Of a stretch of DNA of 47,702 nucleotides, positions 16,945 to 24,573 are shown piece by piece. Both the position numbers and the translations under genes were made by a program. Source of the DNA: Aphanocapsa sp. GSE-SYN-MK-11-07L (GTDB lineage Bacteria; Cyanobacteriota; Cyanobacteriia; Thermosynechococcales; Thermosynechococcaceae). The stretch covers positions 1 to 47,702 of the forward strand of contig JAHHGS010000100.1 in assembly GCA_019359715.1 (NCBI GenBank), written 5' to 3'. The stretch's first letter is position 1; every line of letters starts with the position of its first letter. Under the pieces are notes generated by a model. It saw only the letters and a list, made by a program, of their open reading frames with translations. It did not search any database and had not been told where the DNA came from.

Positions 16945-17715
16945 TTACCCGGTCAAACTGGTCAGGTAAACATCGGTGGTGTGGGCTAAATAGACCAATC
17001 CTTGCTGATCGCAAAACTGGTGATAAAGCTCGTCCAGAGATTGGTTGAGGCGATCGCGAACCTGTCCAGCTTCTGGAATATAAGAGAGGCTGTCTGTCCG
17101 CCCCAGTAAGCCTGCCAGGTTAAGGGAATGGGAATGCCGAAAAGATTGGTACTGGCTCAGGCTAAACACAGACTGAGCAAAAATATCTGCCGTTAATTGT
17201 TTAACTGTTTGAGCTGGGTGCTGATTTGATGCTATTCGCAAGAGTTCGCTGTAGGCAGCAGTAAAGGCATCTTGACGATCGCGGTTATTCCAAACCACAG
17301 CCAGCCGACCATTGGGCTTAAGAATGCGAGCAAATTCAGGCAGAGTTTTTGACGGGTTGAACCAGTGGAAAGACTGAAACGTCGTCACCAGATCGACGCT
17401 GCCATCTGCTAAACCCGTTTGCTCAGCGCTGCCTTGCCGAAACTCAACCTGGGGATGGGGTTCGGCGGCTGCCAGCATGGCTAAATTGGGTTCGATCGCG
17501 ATGACCGTTGCTCCCTGGGCGGCCAGAAGACGAGCGGCAATCCCTGTGCCGGCTCCAATATCTGCAATTAGAAGCATGTCTGAGGACTTTAGCCCCTTTA
17601 AGATGAAATGAATTGCTTCTGGAGGGTAGCTCGGACGATACTTTGCGTAAGCTTCAGCTCGATTTGAGAATCGGCTCTGAGGATTCATTGTATGCAGTTC
17701 TGATGGTTGATGCAT
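16945..17715 (-). CDS. Class I SAM-dependent methyltransferase
   Basis: A 256-residue methyltransferase with the Rossmann-like SAM fold. Motif I is LIADIGAGTGIAARLLA, followed by VIAIEPNLAML at the acidic end of beta-2, then LVTTFQSFHWF and LPEFARILKPNGRLAVVWNN. The N terminus, FSNRAEAYAKYRPSYP, is typical of the methyltransferase type 11 group that methylates small molecules. The substrate is unknown. The ATG at 17688, nine codons inside, gives a more usual N terminus and may be the true start; neither start has a clear ribosome binding site. It diverges from the RNA-binding protein gene. Confidence 0.85.
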   Translation of the reverse strand: MHQPSELHTMNPQSRFSNRAEAYAKYRPSYPPEAIHFILKGLKSSDMLLIADIGAGTGIAARLLAAQGATVIAIEPNLAMLAAAEPHPQVEFRQGSAEQTGLADGSVDLVTTFQSFHWFNPSKTLPEFARILKPNGRLAVVWNNRDRQDAFTAAYSELLRIASNQHPAQTVKQLTADIFAQSVFSLSQYQSFRHSHSLNLAGLLGRTDSLSYIPEAGQVRDRLNQSLDELYHQFCDQQGLVYLAHTTDVYLTSLTG

Positions 17716-18034
17716 TGGTTTAAATCCGGCAAACTTACGGATACCGGCTGTGGTTGAAAATGATTTTAGAAATTGCGATCGGCTAATCCTGCGTTTTTAG
17801 GTGATTTGGGGACAGAGACCGTGATACCTTAATGAATGACTGCAAATAAACCTATCATTAGCAAAATGCTTACGGCGTTTCTGAACAAGCTACCTTGCTT
17901 CTAAAGTCAGTTCAAAACTTTGAGAGTTGCCCCCTCAATAAAATGTCAGAGTTTTATCCAACTAGACCCTGGTTTTTCAACTAAACAGCTTTTGCTCCAT
18001 TAACCCAAATTCTAATTCTAGAGGTTGTTCAATC
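17716..18034. other. 319-nt divergent intergenic region upstream of the RRM protein gene
   Basis: No gene is seen here, only open frames of about 20 codons or fewer. It must hold promoters for the leftward methyltransferase and the rightward RNA-binding protein. An AGAGG site lies just before the RRM gene start. Many cyanobacterial rbp genes are cold-induced with long 5' leaders, but nothing in this sequence proves that. Confidence 0.4.
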
Positions 18035-18466
18035 ATGTCCATTCGTCTGTACGTCGGTAATTTGCCCAAAGAACTAGATCGTAAAGAACTAGAGGCTCTA
18101 TTTGCCAGCGATATTGGCGAAGCTGGCTCAACCAAAGTTGTCACCGATCGCAAAACTGGTAAGTGCCGAGGATTTGGCTTTGTCACGGTCGAAACGTCTG
18201 AGCTAGCAGATCAGGTGATTGAAAAATTCAATGGACATGTCTTCAAGGACAGCCCGCTCAAAATTGAGATTGCTACTCCTAGAGAAAAGGAAGAAAGCAA
18301 ACCTGTTGAGGCCCCTAGCGGCAAACGTAATAATGCCAAAGCTAAGGGTCGCCGTGACAGCTCATCGGTGGAGCGAACCGCTTCGACTGAAACCCAGCCT
18401 GATCCGCGTTGGGCCCAGGAACTTGAGAAACTGAAGGAAATGCTGCTGGCCCAAGCTACAAATTAG
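18035..18466 (+). CDS. RRM-type RNA-binding protein (cyanobacterial Rbp family)
   Basis: A 143-residue protein with a single RNA recognition motif at residues 3-82. RNP2 is LYVGNL and RNP1 is KCRGFGFVTV, both with the aromatic residues that stack on RNA. The C-terminal part is a flexible basic and Ser-rich tail of about 60 residues ending in a short helix. Cyanobacterial Rbp proteins bind mRNA; some are cold-induced and some help place photosynthetic mRNAs at the thylakoid. The usual glycine-rich tail is absent, which suggests the longer Rbp type. A strong terminator follows at 18520-18546. Confidence 0.93.
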   Translation: MSIRLYVGNLPKELDRKELEALFASDIGEAGSTKVVTDRKTGKCRGFGFVTVETSELADQVIEKFNGHVFKDSPLKIEIATPREKEESKPVEAPSGKRNNAKAKGRRDSSSVERTASTETQPDPRWAQELEKLKEMLLAQATN

Positions 18467-18519
18467 CTAATCCTGGTTAGGGCTTTTGCGATCGCCTTCG
18501 ATCATGAAATTCGATCATC

Positions 18520-18546
18520 AAAAAGGGTTCCATCGGAACCCTTTTT
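18520..18546 (+). terminator. Intrinsic terminator after the RRM protein gene
   Basis: A perfect 12-bp stem (AAAAAGGGTTCC pairing with GGAACCCTTTTT) closes a 3-nt ATC loop and ends in a T run, 54 nt after the stop codon. This is a textbook rho-independent terminator. The A run on the 5' side could let it work in both directions. Confidence 0.92.
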
Positions 18547-18851
18547 CACGCAACCCCTGAATTTAGATCTGGCTGCGTTGATATGTATTAATAAAGTTAG
18601 GCTAGTCGCTAAGCCTCGACTTGAGCGATCAAGTTGAATCAGCGATCCGTGCATCTGGAAGGATTCAATTGCATAAAATGGCAGGGTGACACATATCTTC
18701 TTTGACTCTTAGAGCGCAGACTTGCTCATCTCTGGTCGATCGTGCTTGCGATAGTGATCCGAAGGGACTGTGAGTGGTTTAACCTTTGCCTGAACTAGCT
18801 CAGTTGTTTCAATTTTACCCCCTGACGTTAAACTGCCATTGCTAGACGCTG
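18547..18851. other. 305-nt gene-free interval before the M15 peptidase
   Basis: After the terminator I see no open frame of note, no tRNA and no strong hairpin. It presumably holds the promoter for the peptidase gene, but no convincing -10/-35 pair was found. Confidence 0.4.
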
Positions 18852-19601
18852 ATGAAAGATGATATTCCTGAGGCTCGCCGAGAACATAGCTTGACTGCCA
18901 AAGCTTCGGCTGGGACGAGATCGAGTATCTTTTTGGGGCTGGGTACTGCTGTGATTGTTTTAGCAGCAGTCAGCGCCTGGGTAATCTTACGCTGGCCGAC
19001 ATCAAAAACTGCCCAAGCCCCTGCCCCGACGGCTCCAACTGCTGCTCCCTCAGCGGTCGCAGCTTCACCCAGTCCAGATATTTTGTTGGGGCACTTTGCC
19101 TACAAAGAAGCGCCTCAGACTGACCTTAAATCAATTACTCCAGATGGTAGAGTCAAGCTGAGAGCGGCGGCGGCCCAGAAGTTTATGGCGATGGTAGCCA
19201 GCGCTCAGTCAGCGGGTGTGGTTTTGCTGCCTTTATCGGGTTATCGCTCAATCCAGGATCAAAATTATTTGTTTTTTGATGTCAAGGCTGAACGAGGTCA
19301 GGTGACAACGGAGCGAGCCCAAGTCAGTGCCCCGCCTGGTCACAGTGAGCATCATACAGGCTATGCGATCGACATTGGCGATGGCTCTCAACCCGATACT
19401 CACTTAAAGCCAAGCTTTGAAACTTCTGCCGCTTTTCGCTGGTTGGCAGCAAATGCTGCTTACTATAGCTTTGAGCTATCTTTCCCGGCTCACAATCAAC
19501 AAGGGGTCAGCTATGAACCCTGGCATTGGCGGTATGTCGGCAATCAAGATAGCCTAAAGACTTTTTACAAAGCCCGCCAAGCGAAAAAGCCGCCTGATTA
19601 G
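18852..19601 (+). CDS. D-alanyl-D-alanine carboxypeptidase-like M15 (VanY) family peptidase
   Basis: A 249-residue protein with one N-terminal membrane segment (about residues 24-46), then a Pro/Ala-rich linker (residues 50-75), then an M15 metallopeptidase domain. Zinc-site motifs are visible: GHSEHHTGYAIDIGD, which carries the HxxxxxxD pattern, and EPWHWRYVG with the last His ligand. LSGYRSIQDQNYL is another family element. M15B enzymes trim D-Ala-D-Ala or related bonds in peptidoglycan stem peptides. It is probably membrane-anchored with its domain in the periplasm. The ATG at 18852 fits the membrane anchor. It appears to be a single-gene unit. Confidence 0.9.
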   Translation: MKDDIPEARREHSLTAKASAGTRSSIFLGLGTAVIVLAAVSAWVILRWPTSKTAQAPAPTAPTAAPSAVAASPSPDILLGHFAYKEAPQTDLKSITPDGRVKLRAAAAQKFMAMVASAQSAGVVLLPLSGYRSIQDQNYLFFDVKAERGQVTTERAQVSAPPGHSEHHTGYAIDIGDGSQPDTHLKPSFETSAAFRWLAANAAYYSFELSFPAHNQQGVSYEPWHWRYVGNQDSLKTFYKARQAKKPPD

Positions 19602-19773
19602 TTTATTGTTGTGCGATCGCTGTGTTCACAAAATCTGTAGCGATAACCCTAACATCTTTAGGGCAACGCAAACCCTGGTTTGGACGGATTATGACAGTGG
19701 ATTCGAGGGGAGCCTGTAAGATGGATACTCTAGCATTAGTGGCTACAGCTCTCAGCAGAACAACTATCTTTTT

Positions 19774-19826
19774 AGTCTTCTGCTCCTTCTAGTCTTCTAC
19801 CGTCTGCCTTTTCCCTTCTGCCTTAA
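19774..19826 (+). repeat. Pyrimidine-rich degenerate short tandem repeat upstream of miaB
   Basis: A CT-rich run made of degenerate units such as AGTCTTCT, CCGTCTGCCTT and CCCTTCTGCCTT. It ends a few bases before the miaB start. It resembles decayed forms of the short tandemly repeated repetitive sequences common in cyanobacterial intergenic regions. It replaces the place where a Shine-Dalgarno site would be expected. Confidence 0.45.
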
Positions 19827-19832
19827 TTTATT

Positions 19833-21200
19833 ATGACCTCCTCTGCCCGTCGCTACCATATCACCACTTTTGGCTGTCAGATGAACAAAGCCGATTCTGA
19901 GCGAATGGCAGGAATTTTAGAAGACTTAGGCTTTGAGTGGTCAGAAGCAGCGGAAGAAGCTGACTTGGTGCTCTACAACACCTGCACAATTCGAGATAAT
20001 GCTGAACAAAAGGTTTACTCGTATTTAGGTCGGCAGGCTAAGCGTAAACAGGAGCAGCCGAATCTCACCTTAATTGTGGCGGGCTGCGTGGCTCAGCAGG
20101 AAGGAGAGCAATTACTGCGGCGGGTGCCAGAGCTAGATTTGGTGATGGGTTCGCAGTACGCCAACTGCCTCGGCGATTTGCTAGAGCAGGTGTTTAACGG
20201 TGCCCAGGTAGTAGCAACAGAGCCGATCCAGATTGTGGAAGATATCACCAAACCGCGACGCGGCAGCACTGTCACCGGCTGGGTGAATGTGATTTATGGC
20301 TGTAACGAACGCTGTACGTATTGCGTGGTGCCAGGGGTGCGGGGGGTTGAGCAGTCAAGAACTCCAGCGGCGATTCGGGCTGAAATTGTTAGTTTGGCTG
20401 AGCAGGGCTTCAAGGAAATTACCCTCTTGGGGCAAAACATTGATGCCTACGGGCGCGACTTGCCGGGCGCGACTCCAGAGGGACGCCACCAGCACACCCT
20501 GACTGATTTACTTTACTTTATTCATGATGTGCCAGGCATTGAGCGGATTCGGTTTGCGACCAGCCATCCACGTTACTTTACGGAGCGGTTGATTCGAGCC
20601 TGCGCTGAATTACCGAAGGTGTGTGAACACTTTCATATTCCGTTTCAGTCTGGCGATAACGAGATCCTAAAAGCCATGGCTCGCGGCTACACGCAGGAGA
20701 AATATCGGCGGATTATTCATACGATTCGCAGCTATATGCCAGATGCAGCCATTAGCGCCGATGCGATCGTCGGATTTCCAGGCGAGACGGAAGCTCAGTT
20801 TGCCAATACGTTGCAATTAGTGGAAGAGATTGGGTTTGACTTGCTCAACACCGCCGCCTATTCTCCTCGCCCAGGCACACCCGCCGCCCGCTGGGACAAT
20901 CAAATAAGTGAAGCGGTGAAAAGCGATCGCCTCCAGCGCCTTAACCATCTAGTATCGCAATCAGCCGCCGCCCGATCGCAGCGCTATCTAGGCCGGACTG
21001 AAGAAGTGTTGGTTGAAGATCAAAATTCCAAAGATCCGAGTCAGGTGATGGGCAGAACGCGCGGCAACCGGCTGACGTTTTTTCCCGGCGACCTGGCTCA
21101 ACTCAAGGGCAAACTCGTCACTGTTAAAATTACTCAGGTGCGCCCCTTTAGCTTGACGGGGGAGCCAATGGTCGCTGCGACGACACACCAGCTTAATTGA
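19833..21200 (+). CDS. miaB: tRNA-2-methylthio-N6-dimethylallyladenosine synthase
   Basis: A 455-residue radical-SAM methylthiotransferase that adds a methylthio group to i6A37 in tRNAs. The N-terminal UPF0004 domain has the cysteines for the auxiliary iron-sulfur cluster: [14 protein letters not shown] (Cys15), [15 protein letters not shown] and [12 protein letters not shown]. The radical-SAM CxxxCxxC is at Cys157, Cys161 and Cys164 (CNERCTYC). [20 protein letters not shown] and the C-terminal TRAM domain ([14 protein letters not shown]) support MiaB over other family members. It ends one base before the opposite-strand coaE stop codon. Confidence 0.96.
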   Translation: MTSSARRYHITTFGCQMNKADSERMAGILEDLGFEWSEAAEEADLVLYNTCTIRDNAEQKVYSYLGRQAKRKQEQPNLTLIVAGCVAQQEGEQLLRRVPELDLVMGSQYANCLGDLLEQVFNGAQVVATEPIQIVEDITKPRRGSTVTGWVNVIYGCNERCTYCVVPGVRGVEQSRTPAAIRAEIVSLAEQGFKEITLLGQNIDAYGRDLPGATPEGRHQHTLTDLLYFIHDVPGIERIRFATSHPRYFTERLIRACAELPKVCEHFHIPFQSGDNEILKAMARGYTQEKYRRIIHTIRSYMPDAAISADAIVGFPGETEAQFANTLQLVEEIGFDLLNTAAYSPRPGTPAARWDNQISEAVKSDRLQRLNHLVSQSAAARSQRYLGRTEEVLVEDQNSKDPSQVMGRTRGNRLTFFPGDLAQLKGKLVTVKITQVRPFSLTGEPMVAATTHQLN

Positions 21201-21201
21201 T

Positions 21202-21810
21202 TCAAGTCTTTGACAATGCCTGCTCAATTTGCTGGCAAAGCGCCGCCGGAGTTGATGAATTATTCAAAACAAGATTGGCTTGAGCAGTTTTAACCGCCAA
21301 GGGGAATTGACTCTCAATCCGAGCCTTTGCCTGCTCTAGGGTGAGGGCATCTCGCCTCACCAATCTTTGGAGCTGTAGGTCTGTCGGGCAAGCGACAACC
21401 CAAATCTCCGTCACCAAATCAGTCATCTGAGCTTCAAATAGCAACGGCACAACCATGACAATGACTGGAGCATCAGCAAGTGCCCGCTGTTCTGCTTGCA
21501 GGCGATCGCGGACATAGGGATGAATCTGAGCTTCTAGCCACAGCCGTTCATCGCGATCAGAAAAAATAATTTCTGCCAGGGCCTGGCGATTGAGCTGCCC
21601 AGTTACTGAGACAACCGATGAACCATAGCGTTGAGCAATTTTTTTGAAAGCCAAAGCGCCAGGCTGCACGGCTTGCCTGGCGTAAATATCTGCATCCAAG
21701 ATCGGGACATCTAGACTGGCTAGATGCTCTGCAACGGTAGACTTACCAGTGGCAATTCCACCCGTCAAGCCAATCACGCGCTGCCAGCGGGCTGGATTTT
21801 TCAGCAACAC
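21202..21810 (-). CDS. coaE: Dephospho-CoA kinase
   Basis: A 202-residue P-loop kinase for the last step of coenzyme A synthesis, phosphorylating the 3'-OH of dephospho-CoA. It has the P-loop GLTGGIATGKSTV, then DADIYARQAV, the CoA-domain helices, VVPLLFEAQMTDLV and RRDALTLEQAKARIESQ. The start is a GTG at 21810. It is 27 nt after the small proline-rich secreted gene upstream and may be read with that group. Convergent miaB abuts its stop, leaving no room for a terminator between them. Confidence 0.95.
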   Translation of the reverse strand: MLLKNPARWQRVIGLTGGIATGKSTVAEHLASLDVPILDADIYARQAVQPGALAFKKIAQRYGSSVVSVTGQLNRQALAEIIFSDRDERLWLEAQIHPYVRDRLQAEQRALADAPVIVMVVPLLFEAQMTDLVTEIWVVACPTDLQLQRLVRRDALTLEQAKARIESQFPLAVKTAQANLVLNNSSTPAALCQQIEQALSKT

Positions 21811-21837
21811 TGGAATTTTTCCACTCGCTGAGGATGA

Positions 21838-22167
21838 CTACCAGAGCAGGCGAACCGGCGGTGTAGCTTTTGGTTTGGGCTGAGGCACAGGTTCAGGAAT
21901 CACTTCAGGCTGAACTTCTACCGGCGGAGGGGCTGGCGGCGCTGGTAAAGTGACTGGCTGATTCTGAGCCACCGAAGACAACAACTGATCGGATGGGGGT
22001 TGAGCCGGGAAAAATAGCGGCGGAGCAGCCAAAATCGGGTTACTGCTGGTTATCAGACCGCCAGTTGTATCAGTCGTAAACTGAGCCTGCGCAGGTTTGG
22101 CTGCCTGCATCCAAACGGCTGACGAGATGCCAGCCAAGATTGCTGCTAAGACAAATCGATGATTCAT
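21838..22167 (-). CDS. Small proline-rich exported protein, unknown function
   Basis: A 109-residue protein with a signal peptide (hydrophobic LAAILAGISSAVWM, cleavage near AKPAQAQ). The mature chain is short and ends in a Pro/Val/Glu-rich tail with PAPPAPPPVEVQPEVIPEPV and PQPKPKATP. Such tails are unstructured and could span the periplasm or contact the wall. I chose the ATG at 22167, preceded by an AAAGG site, over one 14 codons upstream that would add a charged non-signal leader. It lies in a leftward run with the next two genes, so it may belong to the same envelope module. No enzyme motif is seen. Confidence 0.62.
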   Translation of the reverse strand: MNHRFVLAAILAGISSAVWMQAAKPAQAQFTTDTTGGLITSSNPILAAPPLFFPAQPPSDQLLSSVAQNQPVTLPAPPAPPPVEVQPEVIPEPVPQPKPKATPPVRLLW

Positions 22168-22221
22168 AAAGTTCGACCTTTGTTCAAAGAAAATACTGGA
22201 AACCCTCAATTGAGTTTGGCG

Positions 22222-22665
22222 TTACTTGTTCTCTTTCAGTCCCTCGGAAAGTTGGGACAGGAAATTGAAAATTGATAAAAACTCTTTGGGGGGGTTCCCC
22301 AGGTATTCATCATTGCTGGCCTCCACAACTGCATTATAGGCTTTGATTGTTTCCAGCAGCCGCCCCCGGTTGACCCGGTTATCCTGGGTTAAGCCCTTCA
22401 TTTTATCGAGCAATGTTTGCGCTAGTTCCCGTGGAGGGGCACCTGGTGGGGTGGTCAAGGCTGTGACAATCCGCTCAGCAGCGGTGTCTGGGTCAACCGT
22501 TTCTCCGGCTGGAGCGGGTGGAGATGCCTCTGGAGTTGGCGGCGCTGTCTCCAGAGTTGGAGCTAACGGCATTGTTTCTTGAGCCAGCGCAGAGAGAGGA
22601 AACTGGAGGGGGAGGGCAATCAAGCCCAAGCATAGACTTGGCCCCAATAACGCACGGTAGTTCAT
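22222..22665 (-). CDS. Secreted alanine/proline-rich protein, unknown function
   Basis: A 147-residue protein with a signal peptide (hydrophobic core LGPSLCLGLIALPLQF, cleavage near ALAQE). A Pro/Thr/Ala linker follows (about residues 32-55), then a helical domain of about 90 residues with no cysteine. RNRGRLLETIKAYNAVVEAS-like segments and FLSIFNFLSQLSEGLKE suggest a compact helical bundle. The family is not recognised. It sits 54 nt before the proline-rich gene and 69 nt after the predicted barrel gene at 22735-24165, consistent with an operon. A periplasmic location is expected. Confidence 0.62.
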   Translation of the reverse strand: MNYRALLGPSLCLGLIALPLQFPLSALAQETMPLAPTLETAPPTPEASPPAPAGETVDPDTAAERIVTALTTPPGAPPRELAQTLLDKMKGLTQDNRVNRGRLLETIKAYNAVVEASNDEYLGNPPKEFLSIFNFLSQLSEGLKENK

Positions 22666-22734
22666 AAATTTCTGCCTCGATTGCTTCTGATTGAAAAACC
22701 AACGGAACTCAACGGAACTAATGAATCTAAAGGT

Positions 22735-24165
22735 TTAGAAACTAAATCCATAGCCCACCGTGAGTAGAAAGCGGGGAGGAGAGCCTGCATTACCCGTCAC
22801 ATCTGCAACGGCGGGAATGACGATAAATGGAACATTCTTGATCGGGGCGATCGCAAACCCCAAATCCAGGTCTTGACCGTTCCAGTTGGTAATAAAGGCG
22901 ACTTGTTGAATCACCTGCAGAGCAGCACTGCCAAAAACGTTAATGCTGTCAGTGTCAGTCACTTTGATGACAGTTGGCGGCGTAAACAAGTTGGTGATGC
23001 TGCCAAACCGGCCGGAACCTACCCCAACTGACAAGGTTAAAAAGCTGAGGGGTTTGGTCGGATCTTCTCTAAGCGGGAAAATCTTACTCACAACCCCATA
23101 GACGCTCCTGGGGCTATCTGTATTGCCAAATTTGATCGCATTTTCCACCCCGACGGCGATCGCCGTTAAATGGGGCAAGCGGCGGTGCACCTTAAAGCTA
23201 AATCCACCGCTGGAAAATGGCGTATTGTTGATGCCCGTAAACGAGTTAACAACAACTTCTAAGCCAACATACTTAAACGGGTCGCCAAATCCGGCTCCAA
23301 ACCCAACTCCACCGTCAATCTCGTCATCAAAGCGGGTGCGAGACTGCAAGCCTGCCACGACGAATAAGTCTCTCCATTGAGCCCCAAAGGCAACCGGCGT
23401 TGTAATACTCATGCCAGTGATTACCTGGGTCAGCCCCAGACGAGACGCGAATTGGAGGTCACTCGGTGAAATTTTAATTAAATACTTTTCCTTCAAGGAA
23501 GTCGTTTCAGCGGTCGTTGCCTGAGCCATTTCAGCGATTTTTACCCCAGGCAAAGCATCGGTGGGGGCAGCGCTAATCTCTGATTGAGGGGTGTCAAGGG
23601 GGGCTAAGTTGACTGCTTGAGTATTGGCGATCGCCAGGTCCGCGATCGACTGAGCCTGCATCGGGACATTCGATTCTCCAGTCTGCCCAGCTTGTTGATT
23701 TGCTACCAATCGTTGGCTCGGCGCTTGATCTGAGACTGATAAAGCTGAGGCGACCAGCAATGCAACGGGCTTGGCATCCGTAGGCGTTTGAGCCGGTATC
23801 TCGCTGCTCGCAACCAAAACAACTTGACTGACCTGTTGCCCAACCAATCCTGGCAGGTTGGTTGCTGGAGTCACGTTGGCTGTTTGAGTAACACCATCTG
23901 TTTGAGTAACACCATCTGTTTGAGCAACAGACGTTCTCTCTGCTTGGGCAGGTAGACTCTCACTACTGGTGGCAGCAATCAAAAGTGCCTGTCCGGCTTG
24001 TTGCCCGACGAATCCAGCCTCATTTCGTTCAGCGATCGCTGCCTTGGCCGGCAATAAACTACTGCTGCTGGCAACTAGGGCGATCGCAACCAAGGCTGCC
24101 CTTAACGGCTCTGACAGCTTAGTTGACTTTAATTGTTTAATCTTCTCTGGCTGATAAAAACTCAT
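22735..24165 (-). CDS. Putative outer-membrane beta-barrel protein with repetitive N-terminal region
   Basis: A 476-residue exported protein. A long signal region ends near LLPAKAAIA. Residues of roughly 45-220 are low-complexity, rich in Ala, Gln, Thr and Val, with degenerate repeats of the type GFVGQQAGQALLIA, GLVGQQVSQVVLVAS and LVANQQAGQ. They also include a DGVTQT tandem. Residues of roughly 225-476 show alternating hydrophobic/polar beta strands and end in GYGFSF. A C-terminal aromatic residue like this is the usual recognition signal for barrel insertion. The natural reading is a small outer-membrane barrel with a periplasmic linker, but no family could be named. It is likely the first gene of the leftward group 24165-21838. 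Confidence 0.68.
   Translation of the reverse strand: MSFYQPEKIKQLKSTKLSEPLRAALVAIALVASSSSLLPAKAAIAERNEAGFVGQQAGQALLIAATSSESLPAQAERTSVAQTDGVTQTDGVTQTANVTPATNLPGLVGQQVSQVVLVASSEIPAQTPTDAKPVALLVASALSVSDQAPSQRLVANQQAGQTGESNVPMQAQSIADLAIANTQAVNLAPLDTPQSEISAAPTDALPGVKIAEMAQATTAETTSLKEKYLIKISPSDLQFASRLGLTQVITGMSITTPVAFGAQWRDLFVVAGLQSRTRFDDEIDGGVGFGAGFGDPFKYVGLEVVVNSFTGINNTPFSSGGFSFKVHRRLPHLTAIAVGVENAIKFGNTDSPRSVYGVVSKIFPLREDPTKPLSFLTLSVGVGSGRFGSITNLFTPPTVIKVTDTDSINVFGSAALQVIQQVAFITNWNGQDLDLGFAIAPIKNVPFIVIPAVADVTGNAGSPPRFLLTVGYGFSF
23881..23929 (+). repeat. 18-bp tandem repeat inside the barrel-protein gene
   Basis: TGTTTGAGTAACACCATC occurs twice in perfect tandem (23881-23898 and 23899-23916). 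A third copy follows that matches for about 13 bases with one change. It is in frame and encodes a duplicated six-residue unit (DGVTQT) on the minus strand, a sign of recent slippage in the low-complexity region. Confidence 0.85.
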
Positions 24166-24573
24166 ACACCATACACTCCTCAGAATCTTAAGTTTTCAGC
24201 TCTAGGTCGGCTTAAACCACCGCTTATTCCGATCGCAATCAGGCCTTGCCTAGAGGCTTTTTGAAAACAGCAACACACCACAACAGTCTATTTAAGAGCA
24301 AAGACTGCAACATGTCCTGGCATCTTACATAGACTTTATCGAGTAAAGCAAGTTTTTTATAGCGTTTCGCGCTGGCAGCAATTACAGCTATTTTTTGAAA
24401 GCTTTTCAGCACAAGGTTTTCAAAACACAACTGAAACGTAATCTAAGTAAGGATTGCTACACAGTAATTTTAAAGCCGATAAGATTTCCAAAATTAAGCA
24501 GTTTTATCAAACAAAATGCTTGCAAAATCCTGTTTTATAACTGCTTAATCGCTTTAAGTTTGAAACAGGTTCA
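24166..24573. other. 408-nt gene-free interval between the two large barrel genes
   Basis: AT-rich sequence with only short frames on both strands, none with a ribosome binding site or recognisable product. It holds the putative terminator of the upstream leftward gene (24494-24548) and presumably the promoter of the gene starting at 24165. The two barrel genes are therefore probably separate transcripts. Confidence 0.45.
24494..24548 (-). terminator. Putative terminator of the 728-residue barrel gene
   Basis: A 10-bp inverted repeat, TTAAGCAGTT/AACTGCTTAA, encloses an AT-rich loop that itself has complementary AAACA/TGTTT runs. On the minus strand the hairpin is followed by TTTT. It is about 25 nt past the stop at 24574. 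The stem is AT-rich and the loop is long, so efficiency is uncertain. Confidence 0.5.
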
